A stretch of 64,000 nt of DNA, taken from contig CAVTGS010000021.1 of assembly GCA_963734295.1 (NCBI GenBank), forward strand, positions 6,915 through 70,914, given 5' to 3'. Positions 1 to 9,614 of the stretch are shown here, piece after piece. This DNA is from JAEUMW01 sp963734295 (GTDB lineage Bacteria > Pseudomonadota > Gammaproteobacteria > Burkholderiales > JAEUMW01). The position numbers and the translations under genes were made by a program. Under the pieces are notes generated by a model, which ran no database searches, was not told the DNA's origin, and saw only the letters and a list, made by a program, of their open reading frames with translations. Position 1 is the first letter of the stretch. Each line of letters starts with the position of its first letter.

Positions 1-1589
1 GAACTGCTCGAAAAGCTGACTAGTGATCTTCATGCGAAAGCAATCGCTCTCACTAGGTATTGTGCGACAGAGCGCGGAAAGCTGTGGTCATGGTTCTGGA
101 TAATTGCGACAAGCGCTCACGCGACGAACAACTCTTAATGTTCCAAGCGGCTCAATGGGTTCAGAAGGAATTCCGCGCGCTCGTCATTCTCCCCCTTCCT
201 GAAGAAACCTATGACAATCACAGAGATCAACCACCCCTTGACACCGCGCTTAAGGATTTCGTCTTTCGGATTGAGCCACCTCTGTTTCAGCACGTTCTAG
301 TTCGGCGAGTCCAGTTAGCGCTCAACGAGATAGGTACTGCCGACTCGAAGCACTTACGGTATGACCTGCCAAACGGTTTCCACGTTGAGTACGCAGCTTC
401 CGACCAAGCGTTTTACCTTACCTGCATTCTCCGATCCATTTTTGACTACGACAAATACATTAGAAGAATGATCGTTGGTCTGTCAGGGAGAAACATTCGC
501 CGAGCACTAGAAATCTTTCTTGATTTCTGCAAAAGTGGTCACATCGGAGAAGACCAAATATTTCGCATCAGGCAAGCGGAAGGGCAGTACACATTGCCCC
601 TTCCCTTGGTGACACGCGTACTGCTCCGTATGAACAGGCGCTACTATGATAGTGACTACTCGTATCTTAAGAACTTGTTTGGCGTGGATCGACGCGATTC
701 ACGCGTCAACTACTTTTCGCGGCTAATGATTTTAAGGTGGCTTCTAGAGCGATTCTCGCAGGTTGGCCCATCTCACCTGAAAGGCTTCTTTTCCATCCAG
801 CAACTCAAGTCCGATCTCAACCTTTACGGCGTCGAAGAGAAGGTGATCGCGAGGGAGCTTGAGTATCTAGTAAAGGCCCAATGTGTTCTGGTCGAGGACT
901 TGCGGACGGACTCCCTGGACGACGAGACACTCATTCGACTTGCACCGGCTGGGTTCGTAAATCTTGAGGTACTCGGAAACGTTGACTACTTGGCCGCGGT
1001 GGCAGAAGACACCTGGATCAGTGATGAGCGCATTGCTCAAAGAATTGCCCAGCGAATCGCGCAACTCGACAAGCAGTATCAGCCTCAGACTATGGTAGCC
1101 AATGCTCGCGAACTCCTCCAATTTCTACATCAGGCGAGAGAGCGGGACGCAAGCGGTCCACGCATTTTCTTGGAGAAAAGCGCACATGAAGGACTTACGG
1201 ATCTTACCTTGGCGAACGAAGCCATTACGAAGCAGCACCAAGCAATGTTGAGCGGGCCGTGGCAGCGCGCGGAAACTCTCTTTCCAGCGGGTAGCGAGTT
1301 CGAGGGCGTCGTCGTCAACAACAAGGAGTTTGGCGTGTTTGTAGAGCTCGCCCCCGGTATCTCTGGGCTGATCCATAAGAGCAAACTTCCCGCTCGCCAT
1401 GAATCTGATGATAGATTTATGGCGGGCGAGCCCATTTGGGTGCGTATTCTGTATGTCGACGCCGTCCAACAGCGAATCGCAATGGCGTATGTTCCGAACC
1501 GCTCGTTTACCTCGCCGCCCGGCTCGACTGATTGGAGCTATCCCCAGCAATCAGCCGACCTTGGTCGAGAAGAACTGCCTAACGTATGA
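1..1589 (+). CDS. P-loop NTPase with C-terminal S1 domain (5' end outside window, one frame change)
   Basis: This is the C-terminal part of a large protein. A Walker-B-like strand (VVMVLDNCDKR) lies about 10 residues into the continuous reading frame that begins at position 60. A helical middle part and a probable winged-helix stretch follow, roughly residues 205-300. An S1 RNA-binding fold sits at about residues 403-476 (EGVVVNNKEFGVFVEL, SGLIHKSKL). Positions 1-59 continue the same protein in another frame (ELLEKLTSDLHAKAIALTRY), and one base appears to be missing near 75, so the start at 60 is an artefact. The Walker A motif must lie to the left of the window. A nucleotide-driven machine acting on RNA or ribosomes, or a signalling/defence NTPase, are both possible. 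I do not recognise a named family. Confidence 0.6.
1391..1428. repeat. Long hairpin inside the S1 coding region
   Basis: Positions 1391-1406 pair with 1413-1428 around a 6-base loop. The 16-bp stem has 14 Watson-Crick pairs and two positions that become G-U in RNA. It lies about 160 bases before the stop codon of the S1-domain gene. No T-tract follows, so it does not look like a terminator. Confidence 0.6.
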
Positions 1590-1818
1590 ATACGGTCTCC
1601 TTCCAGTGCCCACTTTCATCCTGCCTGGCGCGCCGAGGCGTTGAGCCACCGGCTGATTGCCCAACTCTCCGGATGTCCGGATAGGCCGACTTCCCATTGC
1701 TCAAGGCAGGACGACGCGGCAGCTGACCCTCAAGAAGCAGCCATTCGTTCGTCCGGAGCCCGAATGGCTCTCCTGGGTCGGGAGCAGCCTGTGGCGCTGG
1801 AGCTTGATTGCCGCGCCG

Positions 1819-2053
1819 CTACGCGGACTTCTTTGGGGCTGGCCTTTCAGCTTGCTTCTCTGCCACAGGTCCGCTCGCCGGTCGTTTGGCCGCGACCGTC
1901 TTCGTAGCTGCCTGCCAAGACCTCCTTTTCGGCAGCCAGCCAATACGGCAGCGCCAATCCGTGCGGGCGACCGGCAGACTCCCACATCAGATACGCGAGA
2001 TCCCGAATGCGCTGTTGAACGCCCTCGGCCATCTCGCTGACCGTATTGCTCAC
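1819..2053 (-). CDS. DUF2934 family small protein (one frame change)
   Basis: The N-terminal half matches the DUF2934 pattern, a short helix-rich domain of unknown function: VQQRIRDLAYLMWESAGRP followed by a YWLAAEKEVL helix. The GTG start at 2053 is chosen because an AGGGG ribosome site lies 8 bases upstream. After the core, near 1905, the frame must change. The adjacent frame then gives the lysine/alanine/proline-rich tail common in this family (KTVAAKRPASGPVAEKQ, ending KKSA) and stops at 1819. Without the change the uncorrected frame runs to 1847. The product would be about 77 residues and soluble. No function is known. Confidence 0.6.
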
Positions 2054-2535
2054 GACATCATCCCCTCGATTTGAAAAACCCGCTCCTCGAGCAATTGGCA
2101 GGGGATAGATTATTCCAGCGCGCCTTCTTTGCATTGGCGACGAAGTGGGTTTTGGTTACGGCTGGAGGCCGAGACTCGGAAAATCAAACTGCCCTTCTGA
2201 TCGGCGCGAACTGTATCGCCGGACGAGTAAGTGGTCAATCCCATCAGTCGTGGCTGTTAGGGCTAGAACTTCGGAACCCCGAGTCTCCAACTCGGATTGG
2301 GCCTGCACGATCGATAGCCGAGTGGCTGCTTTGGGAAGGCGAACGGCCGGAACGGGTCGGGTCCAGCCGTTTCAGGGCGGCGATAACTGGAACCGACGCA
2401 AATCGAGGCCGCCAGTGTGACTGAAGCAGATTCGATTCGGCATTGAACACTGGCACTCGTAGGCCTATGGCCTGCGTCGTCGAGAGGGATTGGCTCCAGC
2501 CCGTGCGCGAAAACCGCCCTCACTGCTGGCGCCGC
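2054..2535. other. Intergenic stretch without a convincing gene
   Basis: About 480 bases lie between the DUF2934 gene and the end of ppc. Open frames exist on both strands, up to 117 codons, but none has a recognisable domain, a ribosome site or sensible composition. The part next to 2053 probably contains the DUF2934 promoter. Confidence 0.5.
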
Positions 2536-5338
2536 TCACCCGCTATTCCGCAGTCCCGACGCGATCCCGTTGATGGTGAGCAGGATCGCGCGCTTCACCT
2601 TGTCGTCCTGGTCGCCGGAACGGAAGCGGCGCAGCAGCCCGAGCTGCAGATGATTCAACGGATCGATGTAGGGCTGGCGATTGCGGAAGCTGCGGGCGAG
2701 CGACGGGTTCGACTGCAGGAAGTGGCGCTGACCGGTGATGGCGCACATCTGCTCCACCGTGCGCTTCCATTCGTTGTAGATGTCGGTGAAGATGCGCTCG
2801 GAGAGCACGTCGTCCGCCACGAGATCGGCGTAGCGGGAGGCGATGCTCATCTCGCTTTTCGCGAGCACCATGTCCATGTTCGAGAGCAGCGCCTGGAAGA
2901 ACGGCCAGACGCGGTGCATCTCCTGCAGCGTGGCGAGTCCCGCCTGCCCCTCGCGCTTGACGTAGTCTTCGACGGCGGTGCCGAAGCCGTACCAGCCCGG
3001 CAGCATGATGCGCGCCTGCGACCAGCTGAACACCCACGGGATCGCACGCAGGTCCTCGATCCGGTCCGACCGCTTGCGCGACGCCGGCCGGCTGCCGATG
3101 TGCAGATCCGCGATCTCCGTGATCGGCGTGGCCTGACGGAAAAAGGTGACGAACCCCGGGGTTTCGTACACGAGCCGGCGATACGCGCGGTAAGCCGTCT
3201 CCGAGAGACCGTCCATGATCCGGTAGTGCGCCTCGAGATCCTGATCGGGATGGCCGTGCGGCACCAGCGTCGCCTCGAGCGTGCCGGCGACGAGCGTCTC
3301 CAGGTTGCGCCGGCCGATGTCCGGGTCCGCGTACTTGCTCGCGATCACCTCGCCTTGCTCGGTGATCCGGATCTGGCCGTCGACGCTGCCGGGCGGCTGC
3401 GCGCGGATGCCCTGATAGCTCGGTCCGCCGCCGCGGCCCACACTACCACCGCGGCCGTGAAATAGGCGCAGTCCCACGCCGTGCCTGCGGAAGACCTCGA
3501 CCAGTTCGACTTCGGCCTTGTGCAGCTCCCAGTTGGCGGTGAGATAACCGCCGTCCTTGTTGCTGTCGGAATAACCGAGCATCACCTCCTGGCAGTTGCC
3601 GCGCGTCGCGAGCAGGCGCCGGTACGCTGCGAGGCCGAGCACGCGGTCCATGATCGGCCCGCAGCCGCGCAGGTCGGCGATGGTCTCGAACAGCGGCACG
3701 ATGTTGACGGCGAGCCGCGGCTCGGGCTGGACCTCGAGCAATCCCACTTCCTTCAGCAGAAGTGCGAGCTCGATGAGATCGCTCACGCCGTCGGTCTTCG
3801 AGATCACGTAGTTGGGCAGCGCGGCGCTCCCGTAGCGCCGGTGGATCTCGGCCGCCACGTCGAAGATCGCGAGCTCCTTGCGGGTCGCCTCGCTGTAGTC
3901 GATGAAAGGCGAGCGCAGCGGCCGCGGCGTCTCGATCTCGCGCAGCAGCCACTCGAGCCGTTCGTCCTCGCTGCGCTGGGAATAGTTGCTCGCGTTCGCC
4001 CCACGCTCGAACAGCTCGGCGACCACCGCTTCGTGCACCCCCGAATGCTGGCGCATGTCGAGGGTGGCGAGGTGGAACCCGAAGACCTGCACGGCGCGCC
4101 GCAGGCCGCGCAGCCTGCCGTCTGCGATCCGCGCCGAGCCGTGGCTGCGGAGCGACTGGTCGATGACATCGAGATCCCGGAGAAAATCCTGCGGCGTTGG
4201 ATAGGGCGGCGCAGCAGCAACGGGCGGCAGCTCGGCGGTGAGCCCGACCAGGTCGCGCGCGGTTGCCGCCAGACGCGCATAGATGTTCGCGAGCGCGTTC
4301 CGGTAGGGCTCGTCCGGGCGATGATCGCGGTGCACGGCGGGGTCGAGCGCGAGCGCCTCCAGCTCGGGCGGGCGCGCCCACCAGCCGGCGCGACATGCTG
4401 AGCTCGGCCGCGAGGGCATGAATCTCCTTGAGGTAATGTTCGAAAGCGACCGTCGCGTGGCGCTGCATCGCGTGGCGTGTTACCTCGTGGGTTACGTAGG
4501 GGTTGCCGTCGCGATCGCCGCCGATCCAGCTCCCCATGCGCAAGAGCGGCGACACCCGCGGCGCGCGCTCCGGCCACACCGCTGCGAGCTGGTCCTCGAT
4601 GTCCGCGTAGAGCTTGGGCAGCTCGCGCAGGAACGTGTACTCGTAATAGGCGAGCCCGTTCTCGATCTCGTCCGCAACGGTGAGCCGAACCGACCGCAGG
4701 ATGCGCGTCTGCCACAGCGCCAGCACGTCGCGCCGGATCTCTTCCTCGTTAGCCTTGAGCTCGGCAGGCGTGAGCTGCACGCGGTCGCGCTCGAGCAGGA
4801 GCCGCGTGAGCTCGCGCTGGCGGTTGAGCACGGCGCGTCGCTGCACCTCGGTGGGATGCGCGGTGAGCACCGGCGTCACCACCCCTTGCGCGAACAGCCG
4901 CTCGACATCCTCCGCGCCGAAGCCCGCCTCCCGCACGCGCGCGAGCGCCAGGGCGAAGCTGCCTTCCTGGTGCTGCGGGTCTTCGCGTTGATGAAAGCGG
5001 CGCCGGCGGTTGTGGTGCAGATCCTCCGCGATGTTCGCGAGCTGCGAGAAGAACGTGAACGCCCGCGCGACCGCGACGACTTCCTCGTAGGGCAGACCGC
5101 CCAGCATGCTTTCGAGCTCGCGCTTCGCGGCCGGGTCGCGATCGCGGCGAAAGCGCAGCGCCATCTGCCGCGTGCTTTCGATCAGGGCGAACGCCGCCTC
5201 GCCGTGCTGCTCGCGCAGGGTGTCGCCGAGCACGCGCCCGAGAAGCCGAATGTCATCGCGCAGCGGTGCGTCCTTGTCGGCCTCCACCTCCGGCGCGGGT
5301 GTTTCGCGCGAGGCGCCGTTTCCCATACGATCGTTCAT
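2536..5338 (-). CDS. ppc: Phosphoenolpyruvate carboxylase (one frame change)
   Basis: The enzyme carboxylates phosphoenolpyruvate with bicarbonate to oxaloacetate and refills the citric acid cycle from the cytosol. The N-terminal section contains VLTAHPTEVQRR with the catalytic His near residue 161, and GSWIGGDRDGNPYV near 269-282. The C-terminal section has LGYSDSNKDGGYLTANW, the glycine loop FHGRGGSVGRGGGP and a C-terminal NSG close to the usual NTG. The reading frame switches near 4380, at the join SMSRRLVG / PPELEALAL. Total length is 934 codons plus one base, normal for the family once one base is removed. It is transcribed away from hemC. The ATG at 5338 fits the family start. Confidence 0.93.
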
Positions 5339-5410
5339 GACAGAGATCCTCCGCGCGGTGGGGACCGACCGATTCTACGGACCCGGTCGCCACCCCGTCC
5401 AGGGGGTGCA

Positions 5411-5419
5411 TGCTAGAAT
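5411..5419 (+). promoter_or_regulatory. Extended -10 promoter element for hemC
   Basis: TGCTAGAAT is an extended -10 hexamer (TG-n-TAGAAT) 67 bases before the preferred hemC start, in the ppc/hemC divergent gap. No good -35 box is visible at 17-bp spacing, as is usual for extended -10 promoters. Confidence 0.5.
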
Positions 5420-5485
5420 CGCGGCCCAGGCAAGCGGCGCGCGGCGACGGTGAGATTCGCGGTGCCGACAATCGAGAGGAGCGGT

Positions 5486-6443
5486 TTGAACAGCAGTGCA
5501 TCCGGAGTCCGGCGCGCGCCGGCGCGCATCGTCATCGCCACCCGGGAAAGCGCGCTGGCGCTGTGGCAGGCGCGCCATGTCGAGACGCAGCTCGCGGCTT
5601 TATATCCCGAAAGCGAAATCCGGCTGCTCGGCATGACCACGGAGGGCGATCGCCGCCTGGGCGCATCGCTCGCCAAGATCGGCGGCAAGGGGCTCTTCGT
5701 GAAGGAGCTGGAGGCGGCGCTCGAAGCGGGCGACGCGGACATCGCGGTGCACTCGATGAAGGACGTGCCCATGACGCTGCCACAGGGCTTTACCATCGCC
5801 GCCATCGGCCCGCGCGAGGATCCGCGTGACGCGCTCGTGTCGGCCCGCTGCACGAGCTTATCGGAGCTGGCTGCGGGCGCCGTCGTCGGTACGTCGAGCC
5901 TGCGGCGCGAGAGCCAGATCCGGGCACGCTATCCCGCGCTCGCCGTCGCGCCCTTGCGCGGCAACGTGCAGACGCGGCTGCGCAAGCTCGACGAAGGCCA
6001 GTTCGACGCGATCATCCTCGCGGCGGCTGGGCTTGAAGCGGCTCGGACTCGAGGCGCGCATCGCCGCCCTCATTCCGACCGAGGAGAGCGTGCCCGCGGT
6101 CGGCCAGGGCGCGCTCGGCATCGAGTGCCGCGAGGACCGGGCGGACATGATCGCCGCGGTCGCGCCCCTTAACGACGATCCGACAGCGCGCTGCGTGCGC
6201 GCCGAACGCGCCATGAGCCGCGCCTTGGCCGGCAGCTGCAACGTACCGCTCGGCGGCTACGCGCGTATCGAGAACGGACGCATCCACATGGCCGGATTCG
6301 TCGCGAGCCCGGACGGTTCCCGCCATCTCACCGCGCGGGCCGACGGCGGGGTCGACGATCCGGAGCGGCTGGGCGAGGCGCTCGCACGCGAGCTGTATCG
6401 GCGCGGTGCGGCCGCGATCCTCGCCAGCCTCGCCGCGACGTGA
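5486..6443 (+). CDS. hemC: Porphobilinogen deaminase (one frame change)
   Basis: Hydroxymethylbilane synthase joins four porphobilinogen molecules in the cytosol, the third step of C5-route haem synthesis. Visible landmarks are IVIATRESALALWQA at the N terminus, the central DIAVHSMKDVP, GTSSLRRESQ and, in the second frame, the cofactor-binding cysteine in AGSCNVPLGGY. One extra G near 6035 breaks the frame at AIILAAAGL. Removing it gives about 318 residues, the usual size. A TTG start at 5486 is preferred because GAGAGGA lies 5 bases upstream. A GTG at 5450 in the same frame is the alternative. The stop overlaps the hemD start. Confidence 0.93.
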
Positions 6444-7264
6444 TGGCGGAATCCGCACGTTCGCGCCCGGTGCCGCCAGGCGCGCTGGCCGGACGCACCA
6501 TCGTGGTGACGCGGCCCGAACGGCAGGCGGGCGCGCTCGCCGATCTGATTCGCGAGGCGGGTGGAACCCCCGTCGTGTTTCCCGTGCTCGAGATCCGCGA
6601 TGTCGACGATCCCGGTCCCTTGGCCGCCCTCGTCGGCCGTCTTGCGCAGTTCGACCTCGCCGTCTTCATCAGTCCGAACGCGGTGCAGAAGGCCATGAGC
6701 TCGATCTCGGCGCGCGGTGGGTTTCCGCCTGGCCTGCTCGCGGCAACGGTCGGGAAAGGATCGGCCGCGGAGCTGCGGCGCCACGGTGTTGCCGGCGTCA
6801 TCGCACCGTCGGAGCGCTTCGACAGCGAGGCGCTGCTCGAGCTGCCGCAGATGCAAGCAGTCGCCGCCAAGCGCATCGTCATCTTCCGCGGCCAAGGTGG
6901 GCGCGAGCTGCTCGGCGACACGCTCGCTGCGCGCGGCGCCACGGTCGAATACGCCGAGTGCTACCGCCGCGCGAAACCCGACGCCGATCCGACGCCGCTC
7001 TTCGAGCTCTGGGCGCGCGACGCGCTGTCGGGAATCGCCATCACGAGCAGCGAAGGGGTCCGCAACCTGTTCGAGATGGTCGGTCCGGCCGGGCGCGGGT
7101 GGCTCGCGCAGACGCTGCTCTTCGTGCCGCACGAGCGCATCGCCGAGACCGCCCGCACGCTCGGCTCGACCCGGCTGGTGCTCACCGGGCCGAACGACGA
7201 AGGCGTCGTCGCCGGCATGATCGACTGGTGGAGCGTTGGCCACGCCCCGCGAACGCCGGCCTGA
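6443..7264 (+). CDS. hemD: Uroporphyrinogen-III synthase
   Basis: Closes hydroxymethylbilane with inversion of ring D to give uroporphyrinogen III. The gene follows hemC with a TGATG overlap. The product has the poorly conserved two-lobed HemD layout: TIVVTRPERQAGALADLI at the start of lobe 1, FISPNAVQKAM, then FRGQGGRELL and ITSSEGVRNLF in the second half, with LTGPNDEGVVAGM near the end. It is 273 residues and intact. A GTG at 6440 is an alternative start. Translational coupling with hemC is likely. Confidence 0.9.
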   Translation: MAESARSRPVPPGALAGRTIVVTRPERQAGALADLIREAGGTPVVFPVLEIRDVDDPGPLAALVGRLAQFDLAVFISPNAVQKAMSSISARGGFPPGLLAATVGKGSAAELRRHGVAGVIAPSERFDSEALLELPQMQAVAAKRIVIFRGQGGRELLGDTLAARGATVEYAECYRRAKPDADPTPLFELWARDALSGIAITSSEGVRNLFEMVGPAGRGWLAQTLLFVPHERIAETARTLGSTRLVLTGPNDEGVVAGMIDWWSVGHAPRTPA

Positions 7265-7271
7265 TCCGCAG

Positions 7272-8399
7272 ATGGACGATCACGCGCCGCCATCCTCCCC
7301 CGCGGTCGCCCCCGCGCCCGAGCCTGCCCCGCGCGAGGCGCCGATGAGACGACCGCTGTCGCCCAGCACGATCGCGCTCGTCCTCGCGGCGCTCGCGCTC
7401 GTGCTCCTTGCCTGGCAGTGGCTCGACGCCCGCAGCGAACGGCAGGCGATCCGCCAGGAGCTCGCGCGGCGGCTGGCCGAGATCGACGCTCAGAACAAGG
7501 AGGGGCGCGTCATCGCCCAACAGGCGCAGGAGGCGGCGCGCGACGTTCAGGTCAAGGTGGGCGTGCTCGAGGACAAGCTCGCCCAGTCACAGAATCAGCA
7601 GGTGGCGTTGGAGACGCTGTACCAGGAGCTCTCGCGCAACCGCGACGACTGGTCGCTCTCGGAGATCGAGCAGATCGTAGCGATCGCCTCGCAACAGTTG
7701 CAGCTCGCCGGCGACCTGCGCGCGGCGCTGCTCGCCCTCCAGACCGCGGACAGCCGCCTGCAGCGCCTCGACAAGCCACAGCTCATCCCGCTGCGGAAGG
7801 TCATCGCCAAGGACATCGAACGGCTGAAGTCTCTGCCCCATGTCGACACCGTGGGGATCGCGGTGCGGCTCGACACTCTGCTCGGCCAGGTCGACGGCCT
7901 GCCGCTCGCCATGGAAGTGCGACCGATCACCGAACGCGAAGCCGCCGCGCCTACCCCCGCGGAGGAAAGCGCCTGGCAGCGGGTGATGCGGGAGGCGTTG
8001 ACCGACTTCAAGCAGATGGTGCGTCTGCAGAAGCTCGACAAGACCGAGGTGCCGCTGCTCGCCCCCGAGCAGGCCTACTTCGCGCGCGAGAACCTGAAGC
8101 TGCGCCTGCTCTCGGCGCGCATCGCGCTGCTACAACGGGACCCGGTGGCCTACCGCGCCGACATCCGGGCCGCCCGCGAGTGGCTCAACCGCTACTTCGA
8201 CACCCAGAACAAGGCGGTGACGAGCGCACTCGCCACCCTGCGCGAGCTCGGCGAGAGCCCGGTGAGCATCGAAGTCCCCGACATCGTGGGCAGTCTCGAG
8301 GCGGTGCGCAACTACAAGATCGCGCGCGACGCCAAGGCGGACATGCCGGAGTCCGTCGCGCCCGCGAAACCTCCGCCCAAGGGGGCACGGGCGCGATGA
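7272..8399 (+). CDS. hemX: HemX-family membrane protein
   Basis: A single-pass inner-membrane protein. A proline-rich cytoplasmic head is followed by a transmembrane helix (residues about 32-50, STIALVLAALALVLLAW) and a long coiled-coil-rich periplasmic part (residues about 55-130). HemX proteins are often labelled uroporphyrin-III C-methyltransferase, but no methyltransferase fold is visible here and the role is unclear. Its place between hemD and hemY is the typical proteobacterial order. The ATG at 7272 is chosen just after the hemD stop. The upstream GTG at 7236 would overlap hemD. The last codons overlap the hemY start as ATGA. Confidence 0.85.
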   Translation: MDDHAPPSSPAVAPAPEPAPREAPMRRPLSPSTIALVLAALALVLLAWQWLDARSERQAIRQELARRLAEIDAQNKEGRVIAQQAQEAARDVQVKVGVLEDKLAQSQNQQVALETLYQELSRNRDDWSLSEIEQIVAIASQQLQLAGDLRAALLALQTADSRLQRLDKPQLIPLRKVIAKDIERLKSLPHVDTVGIAVRLDTLLGQVDGLPLAMEVRPITEREAAAPTPAEESAWQRVMREALTDFKQMVRLQKLDKTEVPLLAPEQAYFARENLKLRLLSARIALLQRDPVAYRADIRAAREWLNRYFDTQNKAVTSALATLRELGESPVSIEVPDIVGSLEAVRNYKIARDAKADMPESVAPAKPPPKGARAR

Positions 8400-9604
8400 G
8401 AGCGCTCCTCTGGCTGCTGGCGCTGGCCGCGCTGGCGGTCGGCCTGACCGTGGCGTCCCGCTATTCGAGCGGCTACGTGCTGGTGGTGCTGCCGCCCTAC
8501 CGGGCCGAGCTCTCGGTCAACCTGCTCGTCCTCATCGTGATCGCGGGCTATTTTCTCTTCTATCTGTTGACGCGGTTCATCGCAAACGCGATCCGGATGC
8601 CCGAGCAGGTGCGCAAGTTCCGCGAGTCGCGCCGGCGGGAGCGCGGTCGGCGGGCTCTGAACGATGCGATCGGCGCGCTCTTCGTGGGTCGCTTCGCGCG
8701 GGCCGAGAAGTCCGCGGTCGAGGCCTTCGAGCTCGGCGAGTCGCCGACGCTGGCGGCGGTGGTCGCAGCGCGCGCCGCACACGAGCTCAAGGCGTTCGAG
8801 AAGCGCGATCAGTATCTGGCGCAGGCCACCCGCGAAGACTCGCCCGACACCGATCTCGCGCACGTGGCGCGGGCGGAGTTGCTCGCCGAGCAGCAGCGCT
8901 TCGACGAAGCGCTCGCGTCGCTCGAGGGCGTGCAGCACCAGCACCCGGCGGTGATGCGGCTCGAGCTCAAGCTGCAGCAGCGGCTCGGCAACTGGGACCG
9001 GGTGCTCCAGCTCGCAGCGAGCCTCGGCAAGCGCGGCGTGTACGACGCGCTGCGCGTGCATCAGATCAGCCGCAATGCGCACATCGAGAACCTGCGCCGC
9101 CGCACCCTGGACGCCGCCGGCCTGAAGGAATACTGGCAGAAGATGCCGGGCGAGGAGCGCACCGACAACAAGATCGCCGCAGTCGCAGCGCAAGCCTTCA
9201 TCGCGCTCGGCGGTTGCACGGAAGCGCACAGGATCATCGAGGAGAGCCTCGCGGTCGCGTGGGACAGCGGGCTCGTCGCGCTGTACGGCGAGTGTCTCGG
9301 ACACGACGTGCGGCGGCAGATCGAGCTTGCCGAGAAATGGCTGCCCGATCACCCCGACGACGCCATCCTGCTGCTTACGCTGGGCCGCCTCTGCGCGCGG
9401 CAGGAACTCTGGGGCAAGGCGGAGAGCTACCTGGAAGCGAGCCTGTCGGTCGAGCCGAGCTATTCCGCGCACCTGGCACTGGCACATCTGAAGGAGCGGC
9501 GCGGCATGCTCCAGGCAGCCGCGGAGCACTATCGGAAGGGGCTCGAGCTCGCGCTCTCTCAGGTGAGTTCGAACACGGGCGGGCGGCGCCGCACCGTGGT
9601 GTAA
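8396..9604 (+). CDS. hemY: HemY-type TPR membrane protein
   Basis: This is the proteobacterial HemY, not the Gram-positive protoporphyrinogen oxidase of the same name. Two N-terminal membrane helices (about residues 3-20 and 40-62) are followed by a long array of TPR-like helix pairs, for example the repeat around LLTLGRLCARQELWGKA and the one ending AAAEHYRKGLEL. It is 402 residues, the usual length. Its role in late haem biosynthesis, probably as an assembly platform, is inferred from linkage and TPR content. It ends 4 bases from the converging reductase gene. Confidence 0.88.
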   Translation: MRALLWLLALAALAVGLTVASRYSSGYVLVVLPPYRAELSVNLLVLIVIAGYFLFYLLTRFIANAIRMPEQVRKFRESRRRERGRRALNDAIGALFVGRFARAEKSAVEAFELGESPTLAAVVAARAAHELKAFEKRDQYLAQATREDSPDTDLAHVARAELLAEQQRFDEALASLEGVQHQHPAVMRLELKLQQRLGNWDRVLQLAASLGKRGVYDALRVHQISRNAHIENLRRRTLDAAGLKEYWQKMPGEERTDNKIAAVAAQAFIALGGCTEAHRIIEESLAVAWDSGLVALYGECLGHDVRRQIELAEKWLPDHPDDAILLLTLGRLCARQELWGKAESYLEASLSVEPSYSAHLALAHLKERRGMLQAAAEHYRKGLELALSQVSSNTGGRRRTVV

Positions 9605-9614
9605 GTTCTTACAC
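9599..9614. repeat. Perfect palindrome carrying both stop codons
   Basis: GTGTAAG-TT-CTTACAC covers the ends of two converging genes. The TAA of hemY (9602-9604) and the TAA of the reductase on the other strand (9609-9611) sit symmetrically in the arms. The 2-base loop is too short for a standard terminator hairpin. Confidence 0.6.

Noticed and set aside
1657..2040. 127-codon plus-strand open frame
   Set aside because: Overlaps the DUF2934 gene on the other strand and has no domain or ribosome site.
2443..3465. 340-codon plus-strand open frame
   Set aside because: Antisense to ppc, whose motifs are unmistakable. A shadow of codon bias.
7418..9604. A single 728-codon gene covering hemX and hemY
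   Set aside because: The first 326 codons are an off-frame reading of hemX. Only the part from 8396 is HemY, with a standard ATGA start.
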